DNA of 64,000 nt from Paramecium octaurelia (Eukaryota > Ciliophora > Oligohymenophorea > Peniculida > Parameciidae), in contig CAJJDP010000053.1 in the NCBI GenBank assembly GCA_905182995.1, forward strand, positions 310,001 through 374,000, in the 5' to 3' direction. Below the pieces are notes generated by a model, which worked only from the letters and a program-made list of their open reading frames with translations, made no database searches and was not told the origin of the DNA. The number at the start of each line of letters is the position of its first letter. Position 1 is the first letter of the stretch. The position numbers and the translations under genes are program-made. Positions 12,144 to 22,840 of this stretch are shown here, piece by piece.

Positions 12144-13342
12144 TCAACGCTTTTCAGTTAAAGTTCTTATAATATCATAAAATATATTTGGCTTATTCGG
12201 AAACCATATGTTAATAAATCCACTCAAGTCTGTACTAATTTTATTTTCATCCTTAACAGTTTTATTCTTTTTTTTTTAGTCCTCTGTTTTATAATTTTTT
12301 AATCCTTGAATTAAATTATTTGTGGAATTAGTATTTTATTCCATTTTATGAATTTATGTTATTAATAACACTTTTTTCATTGCTGTTGCATTCTTAGTTT
12401 ATTAATTATTATCCTATTCAAGTTCCACACTTAAATCAGGAGAATTCTTTTGGCTAATTCTACTAATACAACGACCTCTTCCATCATATGATATTATTGA
12501 CTGTCTTCTTTAATTTAAAATGACACTTCTATCTAATTTGACTCTCAGTAAACTTGTTGGGAGAAGTAGGGAATTGTTTTACTAAATGTCATTATTGATT
12601 TAGTTTGATATTTAAGTTTTGGTAGAATTGATCATATGTAGTAAATCCTTTTCGACCGCTTAATTATTGTTATGTTTAAGTATTTCAACTAAATCATGGG
12701 TAGTTATGTATCCTTAATTGTTATAATCATAAATTAGAAAGCATAGTCGAATCTAAGATTTCAGATCTAAATTTTCCAATTTTTCAATCATCTATTTATA
12801 TTCTTAAACACTCATGACTTAAGGAACTTTAAATGCCTTAGCAATTTATTGGCAAATGATTATTGGATAAGTTCTTTCTAAAAACTTGATGAATTGTTGT
12901 TTATTAATTCTGATATTTCTCAATAACAAGGTTTAACTCTTTTATTTGAGATCAGTCTCTAATTCTATTCTACTGATTTCTCCCAAGACTTCAGCCAATT
13001 ATTACATGTTATCATCCTAACAAAGGGATAGAATACGCATAATTTTTGTTGGTGATGCTGTATTTCTTCTTTCCTATTTAACAATTAACATAGAGCTTGT
13101 CAACTTTGAACTACTCCTCCCTGTAAATTGATCAATGCTGTTCATTTATTAGATCGCATTTATTGTTGATGCCTGTCTGATTGTTTCCTTCTTGTTTTTT
13201 TTACGAGTTGAGTATCTGGAGTTAATTGTCATTTATTTCCTGAACTGAGATATTAAAGGATCTGAATCGATATAAATGAAGTACTTAACAAATTGTGCTT
13301 GTATGCTTTCTTAACCAACAAATTTAATTCATTATTTAACAT
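12144..13342 (-). CDS. EF-hand-like protein
   Basis: 391 residues after one 23-nt intron near the N-terminus. It begins MLNNELNLLVKKAYKHNLLN and a basic region (KKNKKETIRQASTIN). The middle is helical and contains one loop close to an EF hand, CFLIYDYNNQGYITTHDLVE, with Asp, Asn, Asn, Gly and a Thr where a Glu/Asp is usual; the terminal Glu is displaced, so calcium binding is doubtful. Spacing resembles calcineurin-B or recoverin-like proteins with one surviving loop. The C-terminal half is Asn/Gln/Ser-rich. Role unknown. Confidence 0.6.
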
Positions 13343-13393
13343 TTTAAACTAATTACATTCTTTATAATTTCGTATATTATTATTAATTATATA

Positions 13394-14135
13394 TCATTAA
13401 TTATAAATAAAGAAGTCTTTTGGCAGCTTTCCAGGTCTTACACAAATAAAACTGTTGTTGTTACTAGATTTATTTGACAATTTTTTTTTTAATTCACAAG
13501 TGTTTAATAGTAACAAATCTAATATATTATCATCTCTTTGTAATTTTAAATTAGTCTTAATTTTAGAGATTTTCCTTTGAGTTTCTAGAGGTGGTTTAAT
13601 ATAGGATATTGAATTGTCATTCATCTTAAATAACTTATCTATAGTCTAAGCATTGCTGTATGATCTTTTTTTGTTTGAAGGAGGGAGTTCAACTCTATGA
13701 GTTGTTATGACTGGTTCTATAAATCTAGATGTTTTTTAACAATCTTTACTTCATTTAAACTTAAAATATTTACCAACATTAATTTATTTCTGCTAATTTA
13801 GTTTACTTAGAATTTCCCTTGACTCATCCATTTTATTAATGTGATTATGATAAGATTGGCTCTTATTCCTTGGAATCTATTTGAACACATCGTAAACTCT
13901 AATCTTTTCTTAGCTGTTTTTATTTGAGATTGATTTTCTATTTAAATATTAACATTCTCCCATACATTGAAGGTATGATGGTTCTTTAAGTTCTTTGAGT
14001 AGCTATTTATTACTGCTCTTTTGGTATTTAGTTATTTGATTTGGTGTGCTTGCCTAAATTTAAAGCTCTCATAAAGGTGGGATCAGGTTATTTGATTATA
14101 ATGGCCTTGCTCTTATTATTCAAACATTAATTCAT
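13394..14135 (-). CDS. Hypothetical basic, Gln/Asn/Ser-rich protein
   Basis: 227 residues, introns of 28 and 30 nt, modulo-3 consistent. Starts MNQCLNNKSKAIIIKQPD and ends GKLPKDFFIYNQ. Mostly polar and basic, with short conserved-looking stretches (RVYDVFKQIPRNKSQSYHNH, NDNSISYIKPPLETQRK). Probably largely disordered. No domain recognised. It lies 35 bp from the next gene in the same direction (start 14135, downstream stop 14171). Confidence 0.55.
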
Positions 14136-14170
14136 AACGAAAAATACTAAATAAATTAAATCGATTAAAA

Positions 14171-15777
14171 TCATTATATAGCAGATGCTATGTATTTATA
14201 ATAGTTGATACTGACATTTTAAACTCCATAACACTCTAAACATATCAAAGGCTCCAGCACCCTATTCTCATACCATTTTTCTGAGTTGTTGTTTCTCAAA
14301 ACTTATTCATACGCACCATTTGGAAAAATTATTAGCTTTTCATATTCATTCTTCTCAATCCAGACCTAGTAATCCAAAAATTTGCATTCAAAGTCAAAAT
14401 TCATTGTTTACAATTATTACTTTTTTAATTTATTTATCTATTTCCACTTCTCCCTAAGAATATTTAAATGACTTTCATACTTTGTCTTGGCTGTCTTTAT
14501 AAAATCACAATATGCCTATCCCAAAATCTCCTTACAAGCAAACGACTTATAAAAAGCATCGTATAGATATCTTAACTTCTCGTCATCTTCTGTCAGTTCC
14601 TATTTCAAAGCATTATTTTCTAACCATTAACAAAAGAAGTACCTGTTGTGAGACTGTAATTCTATAAAAACTATTCATAAAATGGAGATATTTCGAAAAA
14701 TTCAAAAACCAGACGATCCCGCAATTTTAATAAGGCCATCTGAGTACCCACTCTTATTTATACTAAAGCTAGAATTTCCCAAGCGCAATCTTTCAAATCC
14801 ACAAAAGATAAACAACTTTCACATTAATAAACTTGATTTTGCTACAATTTCACACTCCCTTTGCAAATAGTACATGTATATTGGAAAAGTACTGAATATA
14901 TTTTGACTGTGTCTACTTTAAATTTTCTTAATTTTCTATCTATTGTATATGGTTTTATGTCACTCAATTGAGAATATGGTAATATGCTGAATGTTTTTAA
15001 TTTCCTTAGCAATGATAATAGATTAATTTATTAGTTCTCCATAGTTATTATATCGAATTACACGACCTGCTAATCCTCTATGAATCCCTTAAACTAATTT
15101 TATATTACTCTACTCTGCTTTTATAAATTCGTAAAGCTGATTTTCTAGCCCAATTTATAATTAGCTAATTATGATTAATCATTATATTGCAGATCAATCT
15201 CACAAGGAGAGTGAGTCACATCATCTACAATCCCTAAATTTAATATCCTCTTTTGATCTGTATTCACTTTGTAAATATAACCTACTAAAGTGGATATTTT
15301 TAAATTATGTAATTTTTATTTGATTTTATATAGCATTGTTCCCTCAAGTTGAAATTCCTCTTATGACAAATAATCATTCAAATTGATCACATAAGGATTG
15401 GTGATATATCTATCAGATTTCTCAATTTCTATTGATTACTTCGGATGTTTATCAAATATTTCAGACTTATACTTTTCCATCTCCAAGATATCTTGCCTAT
15501 CACAATAGATCCTAGATTGAGTAGAAAGTAAGCCGCAAAATTGGTTGTTCATAGTGCCTACTTGTACTTTTGTGAATTCATACTTAAACCCAATCTACAA
15601 ATCCAATTTTTATATTTATATGAAACCATATACCTTAAATTACTCTTTCTCGATGGATATTGTTATTATGATTAAATTAATTTAGTTCCATTTCTAATGT
15701 TCAAGACCAATTACTTTTCCTTCAATAGAGATTAATTAATCCGCAGACTTATTAACTAAATTTTTTATAAATTACAT
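14171..15777 (-). CDS. OB-fold protein with four-Cys zinc ribbon, RPA1-like
   Basis: 527 residues, one 23-nt intron near 14640. The N-terminal half is rich in beta strands with OB-fold character (SADQLISIEGKVIGLEH, LQIGFKYEFTKVQVGT, ISTLVGYIYKVNTDQKRILN). Around residues 340-365 a zinc ribbon is visible: CTICKGSV then QCESCLSFVDL, that is C-x2-C-x15-C-x2-C inside a beta-rich stretch. This arrangement is known in the third DNA-binding domain of RPA70 and in the related telomere proteins. A helical C-terminal part follows. I infer a single-stranded DNA-binding protein. Whether it is replicative RPA1, a meiotic paralogue or a telomere protein cannot be told. A 39-nt stretch near 15630 has intron-like ends but stays in frame. 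Confidence 0.55.
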
Positions 15778-15918
15778 AAAAATATATTAAAAAGTAATGC
15801 TTAATTTTATATGTAAAACATCATGAAATAGTCCGAAATTATATCTTTGAGATAAAATAATTTTGATGGCTATAAATATATGATTTATCTCTTTTACTCA
15901 TTCATAATTAAATAATCA

Positions 15919-16573
15919 ATGGATTTTTTAACTCGATTCAAAGGCAGGACATAAACTATGAATAAAGAAGGGATAACTGGAATTATTAAAACAAGTGGCA
16001 ATCCTATAGAAAAGTTACATGCCTTCTAGAGTTGTAGCTCATTGCTAGCTACAACTGCAAGTCATACAATTTCTGATTCTGAGAAACAGTCCCCCTATTC
16101 TAATGATTTTACACCTAAGAACAAGGATCCTAAGATAATAACAAATATCAACTCATTTCACAATAGAAAGTCTTCTTTAGCATCTCCTCTAACTCCAAGC
16201 TCTAATCTCAATATGTCAAAATCATAAATAGACCTTAATAACAATTAAATACAGACCTTATCAAAGACAGGGTCAACAAATTTTAATCTAAATGATTACT
16301 AATTGATTATCATCCCAAAAGAGGCGCTATGTAAGATAATTAATATGATAATTAGGTCAATATAAAATGGAAAATACTGAATATCATTTCTAAAACAAAG
16401 AACCACTGCAATAGATATAACAAAGATATTATTGCTAGAAATCTCAATCGTTGGATCAATAAAAAGTTAATCCTCTCATAAAATCTTAAATACTGAGTCA
16501 GGGTTCCTATTCAAAGTAGAACGAGAGGAAAAAAAGTATGATATAGGCAGGTTTGAACACAATTCAATACTGA
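15919..16573 (+). CDS. Hypothetical Ser/Asn/Gln-rich protein
   Basis: 209 residues with one 25-nt intron. Begins MDFLTRFKGRTQTMNKEG. The next 120 residues are Ser/Thr/Pro/Asn-rich with many potential phosphorylation sites (SSLASPLTPSSNLNMSKS). The C-terminal part is Gln/Lys-rich. Looks disordered, possibly a kinase substrate or scaffold. No family recognised. Confidence 0.55.
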
Positions 16574-16668
16574 GGAGAAGATATTACTTAATTAATATTT
16601 ATATATTAAAATAAAAGCAACAAAAAAAGGAAATTTAAATAATTTTAATTTTTCTCATTTTAACAGCT

Positions 16669-17320
16669 ATGACTTTTCAAGATTAAGCAGAAAAAATATT
16701 CGGAAGCCTATAAAAAGCCTTGAAACGATTAGAGTTGGAATTGGAATACAATTATGAAATAATTTTGTCAAAATAAAAAGCATATTAAGAATCTTTGGGA
16801 ATGATAGCAGAATTAGAGTAATTGGTTATGATCAGAAATACTGAGATGGAAATTGGAGGATATCAAGAGATGTCTCAATCAGTCTCATTGGATGATCAAG
16901 ATCATCATCTCTTAATGACTTAGTTAAAGGATAACATAAATTTAGTTAATGATTACAAATAACAAATTTAAGAAGTACTCCTATGATTTATCATATTAGA
17001 TCAGACGTTAAAATTAACTCATAAACAAATTAGTTAAAGAACAATCTCATACTAGTTCATAAAATTAATCATTTGAATATGATTAAGAAAACGATTATGA
17101 AATTAATTCAAATTTCATTTAAAAAAGATAGTAAAAAAATGCAGAGAGAGTTAAAGAGATAGAGAAGAAAATAAGAGAGAAATAAAAAAATTTATGCAAA
17201 ATGTAAAAGAAGATAAAAGGAAAAGAGAAAGATTATGATTATAGATTGCTTAATTAAATTGAACGATTGGACTCAGAAATAGAGAAAATAACACATTAAA
17301 TAAAATCATTAATTGACTGA
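16669..17320 (+). CDS. Coiled-coil protein
   Basis: 208 residues, one 25-nt intron containing a TGA. Begins MTFQDQAEKIFGSLQKALKR and is helical throughout. The C-terminal 70 residues are a strong, lysine-rich coil (ERVKEIEKKIREKQKNLCKM, RLDSEIEKITHQIKSLID). Tropomyosin-like composition but too short; may be a cytoskeletal or basal-body component. No family recognised. Confidence 0.6.
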
Positions 17321-17777
17321 TTCATTATAACATTTTTCTTATAAGTTATATAAATAATAAAATGGCTATATTAACTATTAATAAAGATTTTATGAAACAA
17401 ATAAGCTTTCATCTCAGCTTCTCATACATTCAAACCATAACATTTACTAAACGAGCTATTAGTCTTTGTTAGGTGGTATTATAAAGAGTTTTTCTTTGGA
17501 TCAATTAGAATTCTTTGTATGATTTCACTGAATAATATTGACTAAATCTTCTTTCCCTTTTTTGATCCATTAAAATTTCATTTTGTATTAATATTATATA
17601 CAAATTTTACTTGATATTCTAATATACTTGCTTTTATTTTAAAGGTTGAATAATCAATATAAATAGCCATTAGTTTATTAAATGCAATCAATAATCAATT
17701 TCCAAATTAAAACTATGTAAATTGATTGACATTCAAAGAACTGCAGAAAATGCATATTTCACTATGTAATAGTTGTT
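17321..17777. other. Unassigned region with possible minus-strand exon remnants
   Basis: Minus-strand pieces with coding character occur here (about 17440-17590, beginning MDQKRERRFSQYYSV; and about 17690-17780, beginning MKQLLHSEICIFCSSL). I could not join them into one gene without in-frame TGA. They may be the 3' exons of the following gene, or a pseudogene. Confidence 0.3.
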
Positions 17778-18310
17778 TCATTCTTATTTCCAGTATAAGT
17801 ATTAAATACTTTCTTTCTTTTGATAACTCAAGTTTGGCTTTTCATTCACAGTAAGCCTAAAATTACAGTGGAAACTACTACATTATAATTCTTATATTAT
17901 TTGAAGTAAGATATGAGACATAGTGCAATCTGGCAACTCGAGAATGGTCCTCATTCTAATTGCATATCTTTATTATTAATTATACATTTTCAACTAAGAG
18001 ACTAAACGTCATAAAAATAGTATATTTTTCTAATATACACACTTTAATACAGATCTCACAAAACCTAATTTCTGATATCTTCAAATCATTTGTTATATTT
18101 CTGTAATCGTAATTTAGATCATATTTATGTAAAATGTCCTTCAGATATTGAATAGCCTACAGCATTTTTGTCATCAGTAACGAGGGTTTCTAACGAGCTA
18201 TTACGATTTCTTGTAATTATATAAGTTTGGATTATTTTTGAAATAGTGATATTTCAATTTGCAATTTTTAATTTAAGAAATATTGAATAGAAAATTAAAT
18301 TGTATATCAA
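17778..18310 (-). CDS. Hypothetical protein, structure unresolved
   Basis: An open frame starts after an in-frame TGA near 18310 and contains a convincing helical segment (QIEISLFQKQSKLIQLQEIV, LKDILHKYDLNYDYRNIT) and one Cys pair (FCEICIK). The first ATG is at 18172-18174. A 25-nt intron near 17870 leads to NEKPNLSYQKKESIQYL and a TGA at 17778-17780. The start exon was not found, and the 3' end may continue into the region at 17440-17777, where another Cys pair (CIFC) is seen. A zinc-binding protein is possible. Confidence 0.35.
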
Positions 18311-18335
18311 AAGTAATTACAAATAAATTTACAAA

Positions 18336-20067
18336 TCATTAAATATACAATTGTGAATGGATTGAATCTATACTACTAATTGTATTATATGTTGTTTCTT
18401 TTGATCTCTTTATTTTCAGTGAAGAGGATGAGCTTTCTAATTAATATAGTTTATGACATTTATTAACTAGATGGGAATCCTCTTTTTTAATCTTCCTCCT
18501 TATTGAATTTACTTGAAATTATCTTTTATTACTCTTTTATGATAGTGTTTCTTCTTACTCGTTCTTATAAACTTTTAAGAACTCCAAAGGGATTTCTGAC
18601 AATTATTTTCTTTTCTCTTTGACCAAACTCTCGAAGTATGATGATTTGTAAATTTCCTCCAAATCTCCATTTAACTCTAAGAATTGTCTTTTTAACTTAT
18701 AAATCATGTCATTTCTTTCACATCGTGTGCAAGTGCACAAACCCTAAATGCATAGATGAAATAATACTTTGCAAAGGGGACAAATCCATAGATAAGATGT
18801 AATTTCATAGGAATCAAAATCATACTTTAAACATTTTAAGCAAAAGTATCTTTGGCACATAATTTGTTAATCTAGGATAGTTTATGATCCCATTACCTTC
18901 AATGACGTAATTTTCAGAATACAGATCTAGAAAATATTATTGCGTTTATTTGCTATTTATTTAATATCTTTAGCAAACCAAAAAATCTTCATTGTATTCA
19001 TGGAGTCCCATTGAAAAATGATTATATTGACACTATTTCAGATTTTTGATTTCGACCATCTCTTTACAATAATGGCACATTTACATTTCAAATACATCCT
19101 ACAATCATACTCTTTGATATACATCTGACCTGAGTCCGCACTGCTAAGTTGATAAATCATATGGTTGCTCTCTTAATTTCTGGAGATTACCAAATTCCTC
19201 TAAGCTTAAAGTAATTGGAATTGATGTCAAGTATTTATCTAAGATGACAGTAATGGTATTATCTGAGGAGTATAATTTGATAATTACTATATTCATTGAA
19301 GATTGCCTTGGCAACACTTTCAGCCAATTAATAATCTTGCAATGATATGATTTGTGATTTTAACAAATTCAATTCGTGTTGATAATTTGGCATTCTTTAT
19401 CTAGTCAATTTCAATTTTTGTTCTCCAATTTGTTGGCTATTGTATGTGTATAATACAGTTAAGTTTATCTAATGAGTGTGTTATTCCAGACTAAAATAGA
19501 TTGTATTTTGAATACCTCTGCAATGCATCCTTATTAATGCTGGTCAGTTCATTGAGTTATTGCTGATGTTGCTCTATAGAAATACTTAACTCATCCGGCC
19601 AATCAATTTGATGCATCAGATTTGATAATAAACTTGCTTCTTTATTGTAAATCTACAATTGCTATGATTCTGAAGATTGAGATATATTTTTTATTAATTC
19701 TTCGGCTTGCTATAATCCAGCTGTCAAATGAGAGAAACAAACCTAGTCTATCATTTCATCCATTAAATTTTAAATGGGTTCCTATATTGATTGTCTCTGC
19801 AGGAATAGCAATTGCACTCTCGTTTTTACATTATTCAGGTTTGCTTGGAACAGCTTTGTTCGATTGTTCTACCTAATTAACTTATTTAGAAGTTTTAGAC
19901 ATTTTGATTTTTTGCAATTCCAAGCTACTTTGATTGAGAATAACAATACATTTGCTTTTTAGAATATCAATATCTGCGATTTAAACTGGAGATTAGACGA
20001 TGAAATATTGTTCATTTATCTCTCTCCAGAACTCTGAAGTGAAGATTGATTCTCCATTTTTATCCAT
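18336..20067 (-). CDS. Protein with CDCA7-type CXXC-R1 zinc domain
   Basis: 526 residues from seven exons (introns 28, 25, 25, 24, 25 and 24 nt, modulo-3 consistent). The first 280 residues are helical with coiled coil (NLLKSQIISLQDYQLAESVA). Residues about 300-400 carry a dense Cys cluster: MCHYCKEM, a Cys-pair block CQRYFCLKCLKYDFDSYE, and WICPLCKGLCTCTRCERND. The spacing of the last two blocks matches the zf-4CXXC_R1 domain of CDCA7 and related proteins (FCxxCL...W.CP.C.G.C.C..C). In animals and plants CDCA7 recruits the HELLS/LSH remodeller to chromatin. The C-terminal 120 residues are basic and Ser-rich. The domain assignment is by motif; the function here is inference. Confidence 0.65.
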
Positions 20068-20182
20068 TTGCGATTTTTTTATATAGGATTGAAAATAATT
20101 ATTTAATATGTAAATTAGTTTGAACAACAAACATTTAGACATAAGTAGTCTTAAATAAAAAGAAACCAAAAATAATACTAAT

Positions 20183-21826
20183 TCAATTTTAAAATGCAGC
20201 CAACTATCCTTTGTTTTGTAATTCCTTCTCCTTTTCCTTCTCTGCATCGATCACTGCCTAATCTCTCCAATCATAGCCCACCTCCTTAAGAACCAAACCC
20301 AAAATGATTCCAATGACATTCAATGCGAAACAAATCCAAAACACACCTTCCCATTTGATCTTCTTTCTTGCAAAAGCATATAGTATGTATCCAATCATAT
20401 TAGCTACTCCAACAAAGAAGAACATGAACCCATACATGAGACCTCCGATTTTCTTTCCATAGATTTTAGCACAAATAACTGGATATGTAGCCAATAGTCC
20501 ACCTTCTGCAAGATAGACTACAGCAATCAGTAAGAGATAGCCAATTCCATCTTTATTGTATGGCAATATGGCAGTTGTGATGAGATTGAGAATTGATATG
20601 ATCGTAAATGTGAATTTGTATGAAGTCTTATCTGTTAGAGTTGCCCAGAAGAATCTTGATGATCCATTCATTACACCTGCAACTGAACCAGTGGCTGTTA
20701 GTGTTGCATCATCAATTCCCAATTCTAACCCATAGTATTTATAGCAATTGGATATCAACATACCAAAAGTGCAGGACATCAATACAATTAATTGGAGAAT
20801 CACAAAAGATGGATGTTTCATTCCTCGTTTACTAAACATATAAATATGATGTCTTACATTTCAACGCATTCTTTATGAGCTGGTAAAACTGGAGGAGGAG
20901 GGGCAGGAGCACCTTCTTTTCTTTTCTTCTTTTCTTCAGCTTCTAAGGTAGCTAACATTTTATCTGGATCGATTTCAGCTGGGTATCTAACCATTATTGT
21001 TGCTATAATTCCCAATCCCAAATAGCTTGCAGCAAGAACTTACAACATCAATGGAACTTTGTCTCCTACTTCACTGTCGAAGTATTTCACATCTTTGCCA
21101 TCCTCCACTTCTATTACTGATGGCTTCAAATTGTTGGGATTTGCTACTGCTTTGCATACGAAATTGAAGATGAATGATCCAAATCCATAACCCCCGATTG
21201 TCATTCCTGATACTAAACCTCTTCTGTTTGGGAAGTATCTCCATCCACAAATAATTGGTAGCATATATAATAACCCTCCAGAAATGCCAACCATTATACA
21301 ATACACCGCTATAAATCCTCCTATTTGTTGGATAAATGATATAATCAAGAAGGCCAATGCAATAGTGAATGATCCTATCCCTATTGTAACTTTAAATCCA
21401 ATTTTTTCAGCAATCTTTATACCAAATGAAAGGACTGACATTGTTATGATTCCGAGGATTGGAAATATGATAGCCATGAAATTTAGTGTGACATCCTTGT
21501 CTTTCTCTCTCATCCAAGCGCAAACATATGGACCTAAAAAAAATTATTTTTAATTTATTACTAATTGATCCCCAAACATAAAATGTTCCCAATTCTATGT
21601 GTAGAATTACACCTCCTATCAATGAAATTATTCCTCTTTTTGTAAAGTTCCTCATTTCCTCCTCTGAATAAATCTCTTTATTGAGATTTATCTAGATGTC
21701 TGTTTTCATAGGACTGCTTTAATCACTCAATTTATGAAGTAATTTGTTTTGTTCGTTTGCTCCATGCACTGTTGCCAGTCCAGTCAAGTTATTTTATGCA
21801 ATTGATGATGCATCTTGTTACTCCAT
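20183..21826 (-). CDS. MFS transporter, oxalate/formate-antiporter (OFA) type
   Basis: 529 residues, introns of 28 and 26 nt. A 60-residue polar N-terminus precedes the first membrane helix (ISLIGGVILHIELGTFYVWG), which is typical of OFA members. Eleven to twelve hydrophobic helices follow, for example TMSVLSFGIKIAEKIGFKV, GGLLYMLPIICGWRYFPNRR and GLVSGMTIGGYGFGSFIFN. The central cytoplasmic loop is charged and includes KKRKEGAPAPPPPVLPAHK, and the C-terminus is basic. The RY-P-RRGLVSG element is the conserved inter-helix motif of the superfamily. The family moves small organic acids; the substrate here is unknown. Very similar genes are common in ciliates and apicomplexans. Confidence 0.8.
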
Positions 21827-22015
21827 TTTTTTTATAATGTTTTATTTGAAAAAAATATATCTTATTGCTAATTATTATAAAACCTCATAAACTCAAATAT
21901 CATAGTACAAACAAATAGTGTGTCATTAAAAAATGATGCACTTTTACTCTAATTTATTATAAAAATTAACTATTTTTTATAAAATTTTTATAATATTTAA
22001 ATTTATTTCCTCTTT
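21827..22015. other. Intergenic region
   Basis: AT-rich upstream flank of the transporter. No coding signal seen. Confidence 0.5.
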
Positions 22016-22280
22016 TCAAGTCCCCCCTTAATCCACTCCCAAACCTCCAAAAGCCAATATTTACAATCTGTATGCAACTACAACCTTGTAGTCGTATGTT
22101 GGTTGAAACTCTTCACTCTCCATCCCTTTGAAAATACTACTTTTTTTATAATATCACTGAATCTCTACTCTACAAGATGCAACCATAACTACCCACCCAG
22201 TTTTTTTTGTAAATAATCAAAAACAAGCAAGAAATAAACAAGATATTTTCAAAATTTTTATTATAATTTTTATATTTCAT
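22016..22280 (-). CDS. Small membrane-anchored or secreted glycine-rich protein
   Basis: A two-exon frame of 76 residues (34-nt intron, modulo-3 consistent). It begins MKYKNYNKNFENILFISCLF with one hydrophobic segment (ILFISCLFLIIY), then WVGSYGCIFSIFKGMESEEF and a Gly-rich end (YRLQILAFGGLGVDQGGT). Base composition helps: 22017-22200 is far richer in G+C than its surroundings, and this block ends exactly at the TGA (22016-22018). A second minus-strand frame is also open across the block, and the AT-rich first exon is less certain. No family recognised. Confidence 0.45.
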
Positions 22281-22840
22281 TTTAATGGAAATTTAGACTA
22301 TTAATATTTTGTTAAAACAAAAACTATTTATTGTGTTGATATTAGAATTAATAACGATATGTGTTAGCATGATAAACTTCTTATCAAAGCCATCCTCAAC
22401 GTAAAATTATATTGCAAACCAGTTTCTAATATTCATCTCATAGAAATTATTGAAATTCTAAAATATGTATGGAATGCTTCTTCTCTGTTGTCATCTATGT
22501 TGTAAATCTAAGAATATTAATAAAAAATGAAGAACAAAGGCTTTTTGTTTATGAATAATGTTAAAATGATTTCGTATTACAGATTATTAATAAATTTTTA
22601 AATATTTAATTTGAATTTTATTTGTTTATAGTGAATTTTGATTATATAGGAAAATAATGATAAAAAGGTCTAATTATAAAATGAAAAGCGAAAGTTTCTT
22701 TCTATGTTTTTTGTGAAGGTATCTTCAAAAACAATAGTACAGAACTAACAAACTCATCTAAATATTTAAAATATTGGAAGAGGAGTACAAATATAAGAGG
22801 TAAAATTATTTTGTGATAATTTGAAATATTATCTAATTGT
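22281..22840. other. Intergenic region
   Basis: 560 bp of very AT-rich DNA between the small glycine-rich protein gene and the 3' end of the SR-factor gene. No exon of coding quality recognised. Confidence 0.5.

Noticed and set aside
19622..19962. Two overlapping plus-strand open frames with hydrophobic content
   Set aside because: They lie opposite well-supported exons of the CXXC-R1 gene and have no conserved features.
22016..22210. A structured non-coding RNA (hairpin ACTACAACCTTGTAGT, C-rich plus strand, T-run terminator at 22201)
   Set aside because: The GC-rich block ends exactly at an in-frame TGA on the minus strand and fits a spliced small protein; the hairpin is only about 6-7 bp and no known RNA family motif is present.
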